From: Bacteroidales bacterium UBA6340
GTDB lineage: Bacteria; Bacteroidota; Bacteroidia; Bacteroidales; Paludibacteraceae
DNA length: 5,586 nucleotides
Assembly (NCBI GenBank): GCA_002440265.1
Contig: DJSG01000003.1
Coordinates: forward strand, 790 to 6,375
Direction: 5' to 3'
The notes under the pieces were generated by a model. It had not been told where the DNA came from. It searched no databases and saw only the letters and a list, made by a program, of their open reading frames with translations. Of the stretch, positions 1 to 5,586 are shown piece after piece. The first letter of the stretch is position 1. Each line of letters opens with the position of its first letter. A program made the position numbers and the translations under genes.

Positions 1-343
1 TTTATCGTTAATTGCTTCAACCAGCACATAACAACAAAATCAGCCGTGTAATTGACCACGAATTCATTCTCCGACAATAAACTGTTTCACTGCTAATTGA
101 CGTATAATTGACCATTTATTCACCATATGGTATATGATTGAAAAATCAGCAATATGCAACCATTTACCGGCAAACATAATAATAACATTTCAATATTGAC
201 GGCATAATCACATACTCTTGACTCGACTTGAAGTCGAGTCAAGAGTAGTAATAAGTAATGGTTAATAGTTAATATGCTTGGTGAATCTACTTTTGAGGTG
301 ATATTGTTTCCGAGGCGAGGAGGCAGATATTTTCGAGAATGCT
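1..343. other. AT-rich intergenic region without a recognisable gene
   Basis: No credible coding region is visible here on either strand; stops are frequent in all frames. The stretch holds three copies of TAATTGAC (49-56, 94-101, 105-112; the first and third extend to TAATTGACCA), a perfect inverted repeat at 213-247 and a lone TAnnTTTG match (TACTTTTG, 288-295) with no -33 partner. Its base composition is clearly more AT-rich than the operon downstream. An upstream gene could end at its left edge (a plus-strand frame is open from base 1 to the stop at 49-51), but 16 codons are too few to judge. Confidence 0.6.
213..247. repeat. 17-bp perfect inverted repeat (long hairpin)
   Basis: Bases 213-229 are the exact reverse complement of 231-247, with a single central base (G230). 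As RNA or cruciform this gives about 16 paired bases and a three-base loop. No T-run follows on either strand, so it is not a textbook intrinsic terminator. It could still end or protect the transcript of a gene left of the window, serve as a dimeric protein-binding site, or be the relic of a small mobile repeat. The structure is certain; its role is not. Confidence 0.85.
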
Positions 344-422
344 ATTGGACAGTACAGTTATTGGACACATTATTGGATACGTGATTGGATACGTGATTGG
401 ACACGTGATTGGACAGTACACG
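344..422. repeat. Six-copy 12-bp tandem array, core ATTGGAYA
   Basis: ATTGGA begins at 344, 360, 372, 384, 396 and 408, giving spacings of 16, 12, 12, 12 and 12. The inner units read ATTGGA(C/T)ACGTG or a close variant; the first and last share the longer ATTGGACAGTACA. Four of the six carry ATTGGACA and two ATTGGATA. The array ends just before a run of seven T (424-430) and about 27 bases upstream of the tRNA promoter's -33 box. It could be a set of iteron-like protein sites or slippage-generated filler. The core is also the reverse complement of the first eight bases of the tRNA-Gln gene. Confidence 0.9.
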
Positions 423-448
423 ATTTTTTTGAGAAAAATGCGTGAAGA

Positions 449-480
449 TTTGGTGGGGTGAAAAAAAAGCCGTACCTTTG
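449..480 (+). promoter_or_regulatory. Bacteroidetes-type promoter of tRNA-Gln
   Basis: A -33 TTTG (449-452) is followed after 20 bases by TACCTTTG (473-480), which fits the -7 consensus TAnnTTTG of the primary Bacteroidetes sigma factor, at the expected 19-21 base spacing. A run of eight A (461-468) lies in the spacer. Transcription should start a few bases past 480, leaving a leader of roughly 15-20 bases before the tRNA. This is the best promoter in the window. Confidence 0.8.
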
Positions 481-503
481 CAGCCGCTTTCGTGAGGAAG
501 TAT

Positions 504-575
504 TGTCCAATGGTATAAAGGCTATTACGTCAGATTTTGGTTCTGAAAATCCTGGTTCGATTCCGGGTTGGACAA
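504..575 (+). tRNA. tRNA-Gln (anticodon TTG)
   Basis: The cloverleaf folds cleanly. The acceptor stem TGTCCAA (504-510) pairs with TTGGACA (568-574). The D arm is GTA/TAC (513-515 with 526-528), the loop carrying the conserved GG at 520-521. The anticodon stem TCAGA/TCTGA (530-534, 542-546) encloses loop TTTTGGT with anticodon TTG at 537-539, reading CAA and, by wobble, CAG. The variable loop is four bases. The T arm is CCTGG/CCGGG around TTCGATT. The U1-A72 pair is typical of bacterial tRNA-Gln. A575 would be the discriminator. CCA is not encoded, so it must be added after transcription, as is usual in Bacteroidetes. The gene has its own promoter upstream and a terminator downstream. Confidence 0.95.
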
Positions 576-585
576 CAAGAGAGAT

Positions 586-615
586 GGGGAGCCCGCAGAA
601 AGGCTCCTTGTTTAT
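586..615 (+). terminator. Intrinsic terminator after tRNA-Gln
   Basis: GGAGCC (588-593) pairs with GGCTCC (602-607) around an eight-base loop, and G-U pairs can extend the stem outward. A T-rich tail (TTGTTT, 608-613) follows. It begins about ten bases after the tRNA, suggesting the tRNA is transcribed alone and that rplY needs its own promoter. Confidence 0.65.
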
Positions 616-650
616 AGTGTGATGGGATACGGGCAGCCACACAAGCAATT

Positions 651-687
651 TACGATTTGACGATTTACGATGTACGATTTTGCAGCG
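651..687 (+). promoter_or_regulatory. ACGAT repeats with a possible weak rplY promoter
   Basis: ACGAT occurs at 652, 660, 667 and 674, a short imperfect 7-8 bp repeat of a kind often seen between genes in Bacteroidales. The last copy runs into TACGATTTTGCAGCG (673-687). It shares TTTGCAGCGT with the box at 5541-5550, but TA and TTTG are four bases apart instead of two, and I see no good -33 box. A promoter for the rplY operon is expected between 616 and 743, since a terminator precedes and no better candidate appears; this placement is tentative. Confidence 0.35.
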
Positions 688-743
688 TAGTGTCAGTATC
701 GGCATTGGAACTCTGCCCCACATTGAGTAACACCAAACAAAAA

Positions 744-1304
744 ATGAAGACGTTTGAACTCACAGGCACCGTACGCGGCGAGTACGGAAAGAAGGCAGCG
801 AAGGCACTTCGCAAAGAGAATCTGATTCCCTGCAACCTCTACGGACACGGGGAGAACCACACGTTTGCAGTAGCCAAAGACGATGTGCGCAAGTTGATTT
901 ACACCCCCGACACGATGGTAGTGGCACTGACCATTGGCGACGTGAAGAAGATGGCGGTTGTGAAAGAGTTGCAAGTACACCCCGTAAGCGAGGCTATCCT
1001 GCACATCGACTTCCTTGAGGTAAACGAGACGAAGCCCGTTACCGTGGAGATTCCCGTGCAACTGACCGGTCACGCAGAAGGTGTGAAAGCCGGTGGTAAG
1101 TTGTCGCTGGAGATGAAGAAACTGAAGGTGAACGGTATCTACACCGCTATTCCTGACCGTATCGTGGTTGACGTTACGGAGTTGGGCTTGGGCAAGAAGT
1201 TGGCTGTGGGCGATATACACATCGAGGGTCTGAAGATGATGAATCCGAAGGACGCATGTGTAGCACAGGTTAAGGCTACCCGCGCCAGCGCAACGGCACA
1301 ATAA
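744..1304 (+). CDS. rplY: 50S ribosomal protein L25 / general stress protein CTC
   Basis: This 186-residue protein is a two-domain L25/CTC protein. The N-terminal L25 domain (about residues 1-90) binds 5S rRNA on the central protuberance of the large subunit and carries the typical basic stretch with KAAKALRKENLIPCNLYG near its start. The C-terminal TL5/CTC beta domain follows (about 95-180). The length fits CTC-type proteins rather than the roughly 94-residue single-domain E. coli L25. The ATG at 744 was chosen because homology begins with MKTFELTGTVR; an in-frame upstream ATG at 657 would add 29 unrelated residues translated through the ACGAT repeats. No Shine-Dalgarno is present; the leader is A-rich (ACCAAACAAAAA). 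It is the first gene of the run, 55 bases before pth. Confidence 0.96.
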   Translation: MKTFELTGTVRGEYGKKAAKALRKENLIPCNLYGHGENHTFAVAKDDVRKLIYTPDTMVVALTIGDVKKMAVVKELQVHPVSEAILHIDFLEVNETKPVTVEIPVQLTGHAEGVKAGGKLSLEMKKLKVNGIYTAIPDRIVVDVTELGLGKKLAVGDIHIEGLKMMNPKDACVAQVKATRASATAQ

Positions 1305-1359
1305 TCCGGTGTAGAGGTGTGCAAGGACCACCTGTAAGGTAAATTAGAGAACACCCCTA

Positions 1360-1923
1360 ATGAGATATTTGATAGTCGGGTTGGGTAACATCGGCGACGA
1401 GTACCGAGATACCCGCCACAACATAGGGTTTAAGATGTTGGACGCTTTTGCAGAAGCGTCCAACATTGTCTTTGAGGACAAGCGATACGGTTTTGTGGGT
1501 CGCGGGCGTGTGAAGAATGCCGAGATGGTGCTGCTGAAGCCGTCCACATATATGAACCTCAGCGGCAATGCGGTGCGCTATTGGTTGCAGCAAGAGAAGA
1601 TTCCTGTGGAGAATATGCTCGTGCTGGTGGACGATTTGAACCTGCCGTTTGGCACTATCCGCATACGCAAACAGGGCAGCAACGGCGGGCATAACGGACT
1701 GGGCAATATCCAGCAAGTGCTTGGTACTGAGAACTATGCGCGTGTGCGTTTCGGTATCGGCAATGACTTTACCCGCGGGGCACAATGTAACTTTGTGCTC
1801 GGACATTGGACGGACGAGGAGGAGAAAGCCCTGCCCGACAGGTTGAAAGTAACCAATGCGATTATCCCGTCGTTCTGTCTGCAGGGGATTGACCGTACTA
1901 TGAACCTATACAACGGCAAATAG
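1360..1923 (+). CDS. pth: Peptidyl-tRNA hydrolase
   Basis: Pth cleaves the ester bond of peptidyl-tRNAs that drop off the ribosome, freeing tRNA and peptide in the cytoplasm. The 187 residues match the bacterial Pth family in length and motifs: N10 in GLGNIGDEY, catalytic His20 in TRHNIGF, N66 in KPSTYMNLSG, the Asp that activates the histidine at D91 in VDDLNLPFG, and N112 in GSNGGHNGL. All key residues are present, so the enzyme should be active. The ATG at 1360 begins directly with the family start MRYLIVGLGN. The stop TAG (1921-1923) touches the ATG of the next gene in the same frame. The rplY-pth pairing is common in bacteria and fits a shared role in translation. Confidence 0.97.
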   Translation: MRYLIVGLGNIGDEYRDTRHNIGFKMLDAFAEASNIVFEDKRYGFVGRGRVKNAEMVLLKPSTYMNLSGNAVRYWLQQEKIPVENMLVLVDDLNLPFGTIRIRKQGSNGGHNGLGNIQQVLGTENYARVRFGIGNDFTRGAQCNFVLGHWTDEEEKALPDRLKVTNAIIPSFCLQGIDRTMNLYNGK

Positions 1924-3876
1924 ATGCGCGAAAGACTACGGCGGATATGGCAGCAGCCCATTGTGATTGCAGGGTGTAATATATTGCTAATCATGGCAAT
2001 ATACACGCTATCGCGCCTGTTTTTCTATTGGGTCAACAGGGAGATGTACCCCAATGCGACGGGGTCGCACCTCATGGAGATGCTGCTTGGCGGTATGCGT
2101 TTCGACCTCACCGCCGTGCTCTATCTGAGTAGCGTGTATATCCTGCTGGCACTGCTGCCGTTTCACTTCCGCCACGCTCGCGCTTATAGGATAGCGGCAA
2201 AATGTTTCTTCCTTATTCCCAATGCGTTAGGCATAGCGGTGAATTGCGTGGATATGGTCTATACGCGCTTCACCGACCGCAGGACCACCATTACATTTTT
2301 CTCGGAGTTTCAGCATGACGGCAACTTGGCCAACATCTTCTTTCAGGCGGTGGCACAGTACTGGTATGTCACGCTGTTTGCGGTGGCAATGATTGCCCTG
2401 TTGGGGATGCTCTACAGGCAAGTGCCAGAAGAGGACACTCCTACCCGTGCACCGTGGCTATACTATGTGCGCGAGACGTCTATACTGCTGATAACCTGCT
2501 ACTTTGTCGTCATCGGCATACGCGGCGGCTTCGGCAAGTACACCCGTCCTATCACCCTGAGCAACGCACTTCAGTACACCAACACGCCTGCCGAGACGAA
2601 TATCGTACTCAATACGCCGTTCAGCCTGATGCGCTCCACCGAGGGGAGCGTTTATGTCAATCCGCACTACTTTGCAGATGACGAATTGGAGACACTGATG
2701 TCGCCTATCCACCCCGCACCTGACACCCTCGGCACGCCCTCGATGAATGTGGTGGTGCTGATTCTCGAATCGTTCTCCAAAGAGTATATCGGCTTCTATA
2801 ACAGACACTTGGACAACGATACCTACAAGGGGTACACGCCGTTTCTTGACTCGCTGCTCAGCCATTGCGTTAGTTACGAACATTCGTTTGCCTCGGGGCG
2901 TAAGTCGATTGACGCTATGCCGTCGGTGCTGTCGTCTATCCCAATGCTCATTGCCCCGTATGTGGTTACTCCCTACTCTACGGACGAGGTGTCGTCCATA
3001 GCCGATTGCCTTAATCGCGAGGGCTATACGACGGCATTCTTCCACGGCGCGCCCAACGGCAGTATGGGTTTTCAGGCGTATGCCCGTTCCGCGGGGTTCC
3101 AAGCCTACTACGGCATGAACGAGTACGATGGTCCGGAGGCTTTTGACGGCACATGGGCGATATGGGACGAGGAGTTTCTGATGTATTACGCGCGTACGAT
3201 GAGCCGTATGCAGGAGCCTTTTATGACGGCGGTATTCACAGCATCGAGCCACCATCCGTTCCGCGTACCTGACAGATATGCAGGCGTTTACCCGATGGGT
3301 ACGCAACCTATCCATCAATGCATCGGCTACTCCGATAATGCCTTGCGGCAGTTCTTTGCATACGCCAAGACGCAACCATGGTACAACCACACGCTGTTTG
3401 TGATTACAGCCGACCACACCAACCAACTCACGCACCCCGAATACACGACCGCCAAAGGGCTGTTCGAGGTACCGATTGCATTTTTCTATCCTGCTGATAA
3501 CCATGGAGAAGTACGTACACTGCCTATCAGCCAGACCGACATCATGCCATCGGTGTTGGCACGTGTCGGCTATCCACAACCGTATTTCGCTTTCGGTGAG
3601 GATGCCCTTACGACTGTCAAGCCACACCCTTATGCCATCTGCTACAACAACCCTGTGTATCAGATATTTTCCGACAGTCTGCTGGTGCAGTTTGACGGGC
3701 AGGAACTCACTGCCGTGTATTGCTATGCTGAGGACCCGCTGCTGCAAACCAACCGCCTTGCCGACCTCGGACAGCGCAGCGAGGTGCAGGAGATGCTGAC
3801 CTATCTGCGTGCCTATATACAGCAATATATCAGCCGGTTAACAACAAACAGAATGACTATTCAGACCAACCGATAA
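1924..3876 (+). CDS. Membrane phosphotransferase, LtaS-like (sulfatase/alkaline phosphatase superfamily)
   Basis: The 650-residue protein has five hydrophobic segments (about 13-36, 60-80, 88-112, 146-164, 184-200) and then a large, probably extracytoplasmic catalytic domain from about residue 273. That is the layout of lipoteichoic acid synthase and related phosphoglycerol or phosphoethanolamine transferases. Likely active-site residues are metal ligand E282 in VLILESFSKEY, nucleophile S328 in ASGRKSIDAMPSVL (Thr in S. aureus LtaS), H374, H443/H444 in SSHHPF, and metal ligands D497-H498 in ITADHTN. E282 to S328 spans 46 residues, close to the 45 in LtaS. Bacteroidetes make no lipoteichoic acid, so it probably modifies another envelope lipid or glycan; the substrate cannot be read from sequence. 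The start abuts the pth stop, and its stop overlaps the next gene's ATG by one base (TAATG). Confidence 0.9.
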   Translation: MRERLRRIWQQPIVIAGCNILLIMAIYTLSRLFFYWVNREMYPNATGSHLMEMLLGGMRFDLTAVLYLSSVYILLALLPFHFRHARAYRIAAKCFFLIPNALGIAVNCVDMVYTRFTDRRTTITFFSEFQHDGNLANIFFQAVAQYWYVTLFAVAMIALLGMLYRQVPEEDTPTRAPWLYYVRETSILLITCYFVVIGIRGGFGKYTRPITLSNALQYTNTPAETNIVLNTPFSLMRSTEGSVYVNPHYFADDELETLMSPIHPAPDTLGTPSMNVVVLILESFSKEYIGFYNRHLDNDTYKGYTPFLDSLLSHCVSYEHSFASGRKSIDAMPSVLSSIPMLIAPYVVTPYSTDEVSSIADCLNREGYTTAFFHGAPNGSMGFQAYARSAGFQAYYGMNEYDGPEAFDGTWAIWDEEFLMYYARTMSRMQEPFMTAVFTASSHHPFRVPDRYAGVYPMGTQPIHQCIGYSDNALRQFFAYAKTQPWYNHTLFVITADHTNQLTHPEYTTAKGLFEVPIAFFYPADNHGEVRTLPISQTDIMPSVLARVGYPQPYFAFGEDALTTVKPHPYAICYNNPVYQIFSDSLLVQFDGQELTAVYCYAEDPLLQTNRLADLGQRSEVQEMLTYLRAYIQQYISRLTTNRMTIQTNR

Positions 3877-4289
3877 TGGAAGTCCGCGTTGATAAATACC
3901 TGTTTGCCATGCGTCTCTACAAGACGCGCTCCATCGCTACGGAAGCCTGCAAGTGCGGGCGCGTGAAGATGAACGGTGCCGAACTCAAGCCCAGCCGCAC
4001 TTTCCGCGTGGGCGATGTGTTCACCGTGCGCAAAGGTCCCGCCACTTTCACCTACCGCGTTCTCCAACTATGCCAGAACCGCGTGGGGGCGAAGTTGGTG
4101 CCCAACTATATGGAGGACATCACTACGCCCGACCAGTTGGAGGTATTGGAGTTGGCGCGTCTGGCGGCACAGAGCGGGCGTGACCGCGGTACCGGTCGCC
4201 CCACAAAAAAGGACAGGCGCGAGATAGAACTATTTATGTCCGACGACTACGATTGGATAGACGAAGACGATGATACAGAAGAAGAATAA
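3876..4289 (+). CDS. hslR: S4-domain RNA-binding protein, Hsp15-like
   Basis: The 137-residue protein opens with an S4 domain (about residues 1-65): VRVDKYLFAMRLYKTRSIA, then CKCGRVKMNGAELKPSR and VGDVFTVRKG. This closely follows E. coli Hsp15 (HslR), which binds 50S subunits carrying stranded peptidyl-tRNA and helps recycle them. A basic stretch with the family-like RPTKKDRREIE follows near 109-118. The tail is very acidic (DDYDWIDEDDDTEEE), which I do not recall in E. coli Hsp15. Together with pth this gives two genes that deal with stalled peptidyl-tRNA. The ATG overlaps the upstream stop as TAATG, suggesting reinitiation. The family call is firm; the Hsp15 function is by similarity. Confidence 0.92.
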   Translation: MEVRVDKYLFAMRLYKTRSIATEACKCGRVKMNGAELKPSRTFRVGDVFTVRKGPATFTYRVLQLCQNRVGAKLVPNYMEDITTPDQLEVLELARLAAQSGRDRGTGRPTKKDRREIELFMSDDYDWIDEDDDTEEE

Positions 4290-4719
4290 CATTGCCGAAT
4301 ATATCCTATATCTCTGGCAGATAGAGGATTACCTGCGTGCGTTTCCGCAACAGGCGGACGCCAACCAAGAGTTGCATGACCTCAGCGAGATGATGCACCA
4401 AGAGAATATCCTCGATCACGGGCACCTGCAACTGGCACAGAACGCCCTCTCCGAACTCGAGGACCTGCACTGCGATTTGCTTGCCGAAGAGGCAACTTAT
4501 CGTGCTGCTATGCTGCGACTTACACCATCGCTATGCCTGCTGAAGGCAAAGACCGACCGCCCCGAAATGAGCGACATCGAGGCTTGCCTGCTGTTGCTCT
4601 ATCAGATTATGCTCCTGCGTCTGCAGAAGCGCACTATCAGTCCCGAAACCGAGTCCGTGCAAAAGCAAGTAACACAGGTGCTACAATATCTCAGCCGCAT
4701 CTACCGCGACCAGAAATGA
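4270..4719 (+). CDS. DUF4924 family protein of unknown function
   Basis: The 149-residue, mostly helical, soluble protein has no signal peptide or membrane segment. It matches from memory the Bacteroidetes family DUF4924. The N-terminal NIAEYILYLWQIEDYLRAF is the family hallmark, followed by a central HGHLQLAQNALSELEDLH and the C-terminal IEACLLLLYQIMLLRLQKRTIS. It appears somewhat shorter than relatives I remember (about 180). Its function is unknown. The ATG at 4270 lies 20 bases inside hslR in another frame, and its stop overlaps the nth start as ATGA, so it is probably translated with both neighbours. The start is supported because the conserved motif begins only six residues in. Position suggests, but does not show, a link to ribosome rescue or DNA repair. 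Confidence 0.85.
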   Translation: MIQKKNNIAEYILYLWQIEDYLRAFPQQADANQELHDLSEMMHQENILDHGHLQLAQNALSELEDLHCDLLAEEATYRAAMLRLTPSLCLLKAKTDRPEMSDIEACLLLLYQIMLLRLQKRTISPETESVQKQVTQVLQYLSRIYRDQK

Positions 4720-5375
4720 CCACCCGTGAACGCTATGCACGTACCTTGGCATGGTTTGCCGAGCATATGCCCACTGCCGAGAGCGAATTGACTTTCGACA
4801 ATGCTTACCAACTCCTTGTGGCGGTAATGCTCTCTGCGCAGTGCACCGACAAGCGTGTCAACCTCGTCACGCCCGCACTTTTTGCCGCCTACCCGACAGT
4901 GGAAGCCCTGTCGCACGCTACGCCCGAAGATGTGCTAACATACATTCATTCAGTTAGTTATCCGAATAGTAAAGCCGCACATCTGGTCAGCATGGCGCAG
5001 CGTGTCATGGAGGTCTATGGTGGCGAGATACCTGCCACGCGCGAGGAACTGCAAACCCTTGCAGGTGTCGGGCGCAAGACAGCGAATGTGGTCTGTGCCG
5101 TGTGGTGGAACCAGCCCACGATGGCGGTCGATACACACATCTTCCGTGTCGCCGAGCGCATCGGACTGACCACGCACGCCAAGACACCCATGGACACAGA
5201 GAAACAATTGATTAAGCACATTCCCGCCGACCTTATCCCCAAGGCGCACCACTGGTTGCTCCTGCATGGTCGCTACACGTGCCAAGCCCGCAAGCCCCAA
5301 TGCGAGACTTGCGGACTACAGGCTATATGCCGCTACTACGCCACCCTGCTCAAACACTCCAATACAAACACATAA
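4716..5375 (+). CDS. nth: Endonuclease III (DNA glycosylase / AP lyase)
   Basis: Nth removes oxidised pyrimidines from DNA and nicks the abasic site, starting base excision repair. The 219 residues show the helix-hairpin-helix LAGVGRKTANVV with catalytic lysine K121, catalytic aspartate D139 in AVDTHIFRV, and an iron-sulfur cluster motif C189-x6-C196-x2-C199-x5-C205, exactly the endonuclease III spacing. Early motif LLVAVMLSAQCTDKRVN is also intact, so activity is expected. The ATG at 4716 overlaps the previous stop (ATGA) and gives the family's usual length (about 211 in E. coli). An upstream in-frame ATG at 4533 would add 61 residues that only mirror the DUF4924 gene. It is the last gene before the terminator. 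Confidence 0.97.
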   Translation: MTTRERYARTLAWFAEHMPTAESELTFDNAYQLLVAVMLSAQCTDKRVNLVTPALFAAYPTVEALSHATPEDVLTYIHSVSYPNSKAAHLVSMAQRVMEVYGGEIPATREELQTLAGVGRKTANVVCAVWWNQPTMAVDTHIFRVAERIGLTTHAKTPMDTEKQLIKHIPADLIPKAHHWLLLHGRYTCQARKPQCETCGLQAICRYYATLLKHSNTNT

Positions 5376-5470
5376 GACATTGGAACATCGGGTAATAGCG
5401 TATTCTTTAACACATCTCTGATATAGTGCTGAATGTAAATCAATTATGCAAGTATAGTCACACTTTTTCT

Positions 5471-5492
5471 GACGACGGTTGTCGTTTTTTTT
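5471..5492 (+). terminator. Intrinsic terminator of the operon
   Basis: ACGAC (5472-5476) pairs with GTCGT (5481-5485) around loop GGTT, with a possible G-U pair outside, followed by eight T (5485-5492). The stem is short but the T-run is strong. It sits 95 bases after the nth stop; no gene is visible between them. Confidence 0.8.
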
Positions 5493-5536
5493 GCATTATT
5501 GGTACTACTTTACCAACAAAAACTTCGAATATACAG

Positions 5537-5544
5537 TATCTTTG
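5537..5544 (+). promoter_or_regulatory. Promoter -7 box for a gene to the right
   Basis: TATCTTTG matches the Bacteroidetes -7 consensus TAnnTTTG, and the following CAGC repeats the context of the tRNA promoter. No clear -33 TTTG lies 19-21 bases upstream; the nearest is TTTA (5509-5512) at 24 bases. Coming right after a terminator, it likely starts the next transcription unit. Confidence 0.55.
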
Positions 5545-5550
5545 CAGCGT

Positions 5551-5568
5551 GATTCGAGGTGTCGAATC
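5551..5568 (+). other. Hairpin at the start of the next transcript
   Basis: GATTCGA (5551-5557) pairs perfectly with TCGAATC (5562-5568) around GGTG. It starts about where transcription from the box at 5537-5544 would begin, so the RNA would have a 5'-terminal stem-loop. An outer pair, TGCAGC (5543-5548) with GCTGCA (5575-5580), also exists in the DNA, but its left arm lies mainly before the expected start. Role unknown: mRNA-stabilising stem, leader element or operator. Confidence 0.6.
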
Positions 5569-5586
5569 CGGTAGGCTGCAGACGTA

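Noticed and set aside
171..178. Minus-strand -7 box (TATGTTTG) for a leftward gene
   Set aside because: The motif fits, but there is no -33 box at 19-21 bases and no leftward gene start in the window.
288..295. Plus-strand -7 box (TACTTTTG) that could transcribe the 12-bp array
   Set aside because: No -33 element at the right distance; one such match in AT-rich DNA is expected by chance. It matters only if a transcript is found.
344..422. CRISPR array
   Set aside because: Repeats are 12 bases and contiguous without distinct spacers, and no cas gene is present.
404..430. Terminator made by CGTG/CACG (404-407, 419-422) plus seven T
   Set aside because: Four pairs with an 11-base loop is too weak to support, and no transcript is known to reach it.
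370..723. Minus-strand open frame of 117 codons
   Set aside because: It runs antisense through the tRNA-Gln (giving the typical spurious QPGIEPGFSEPKSDVI translation), the terminator and the 12-bp array (repeating QSRI/QSRV). It is an artefact of RNA and repeat sequence.
657..743. Upstream ATG extension of rplY
   Set aside because: The extra 29 residues come from ACGAT repeats and have no similarity to L25; the family start is at 744.
693..1331. Minus-strand open frame of 212 codons opposite rplY
   Set aside because: It is antisense to a clear L25/CTC gene and shows no family features.
1315..1333. Hairpin AGGTG/CACCT between rplY and pth
   Set aside because: Five pairs with a nine-base loop and no T-run; unlikely to separate the two genes.
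2458..3825. Minus-strand open frame of 455 codons
   Set aside because: It lies wholly antisense to the membrane enzyme, whose motifs are clear. Its product is rich in Arg, His and Val with no recognisable motif, so it is a codon-bias shadow.
4533..4715. Upstream ATG extension of nth
   Set aside because: The extra 61 residues are the DUF4924 gene in another frame; the ATGA overlap at 4716 gives the normal length.

Overview
The window looks like a piece of a Bacteroidales (phylum Bacteroidota) chromosome. Three signs point there. First, the promoter elements have the Bacteroidetes form (-33 TTTG, -7 TAnnTTTG); the clearest pair lies in front of the tRNA gene. Second, gene starts have A-rich or plain leaders instead of Shine-Dalgarno sequences. 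Third, the gene content includes a DUF4924-type protein, a family I know only from Bacteroidetes. The genus cannot be told from the sequence alone.

Layout. Positions 1-503 are AT-rich and have no convincing gene. They hold three TAATTGAC copies, a 17-bp perfect inverted repeat (213-247), a six-copy 12-bp tandem array (344-422) and a promoter (449-480). The promoter drives a tRNA-Gln(TTG) gene (504-575), which a short hairpin terminator follows. After a spacer with ACGAT repeats comes a tight plus-strand run of six genes, 744-5375: rplY (L25/CTC), pth (peptidyl-tRNA hydrolase), a five-helix membrane phosphotransferase of the LtaS/sulfatase superfamily, an Hsp15-like S4 RNA-binding protein, a DUF4924 protein and nth (endonuclease III). 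A hairpin plus eight T residues (5471-5492) closes the run. The last 50 bases hold a new promoter-like box and a hairpin, probably the leader of a gene beyond the window.

How the genes fit together. From pth onward the junctions have zero gap or overlap: TAG|ATG, TAATG, a 20-base overlap, and ATGA. This suggests one co-transcribed and translationally coupled operon. Four members concern ribosome or tRNA upkeep and DNA repair: L25 binds 5S rRNA, Pth recycles peptidyl-tRNA, Hsp15 handles stalled 50S-nascent chain complexes, and Nth repairs oxidised bases. The membrane enzyme is the outlier, and DUF4924 has no known role.

Most genes here are ordinary housekeeping genes. I do not see a clear new defence or mobile system. 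The items most worth checking are the 12-bp array, whose core is complementary to the first eight bases of the neighbouring tRNA-Gln, the in-frame one-stop junction between pth and the membrane enzyme, and the consistent placement of the DUF4924 gene.
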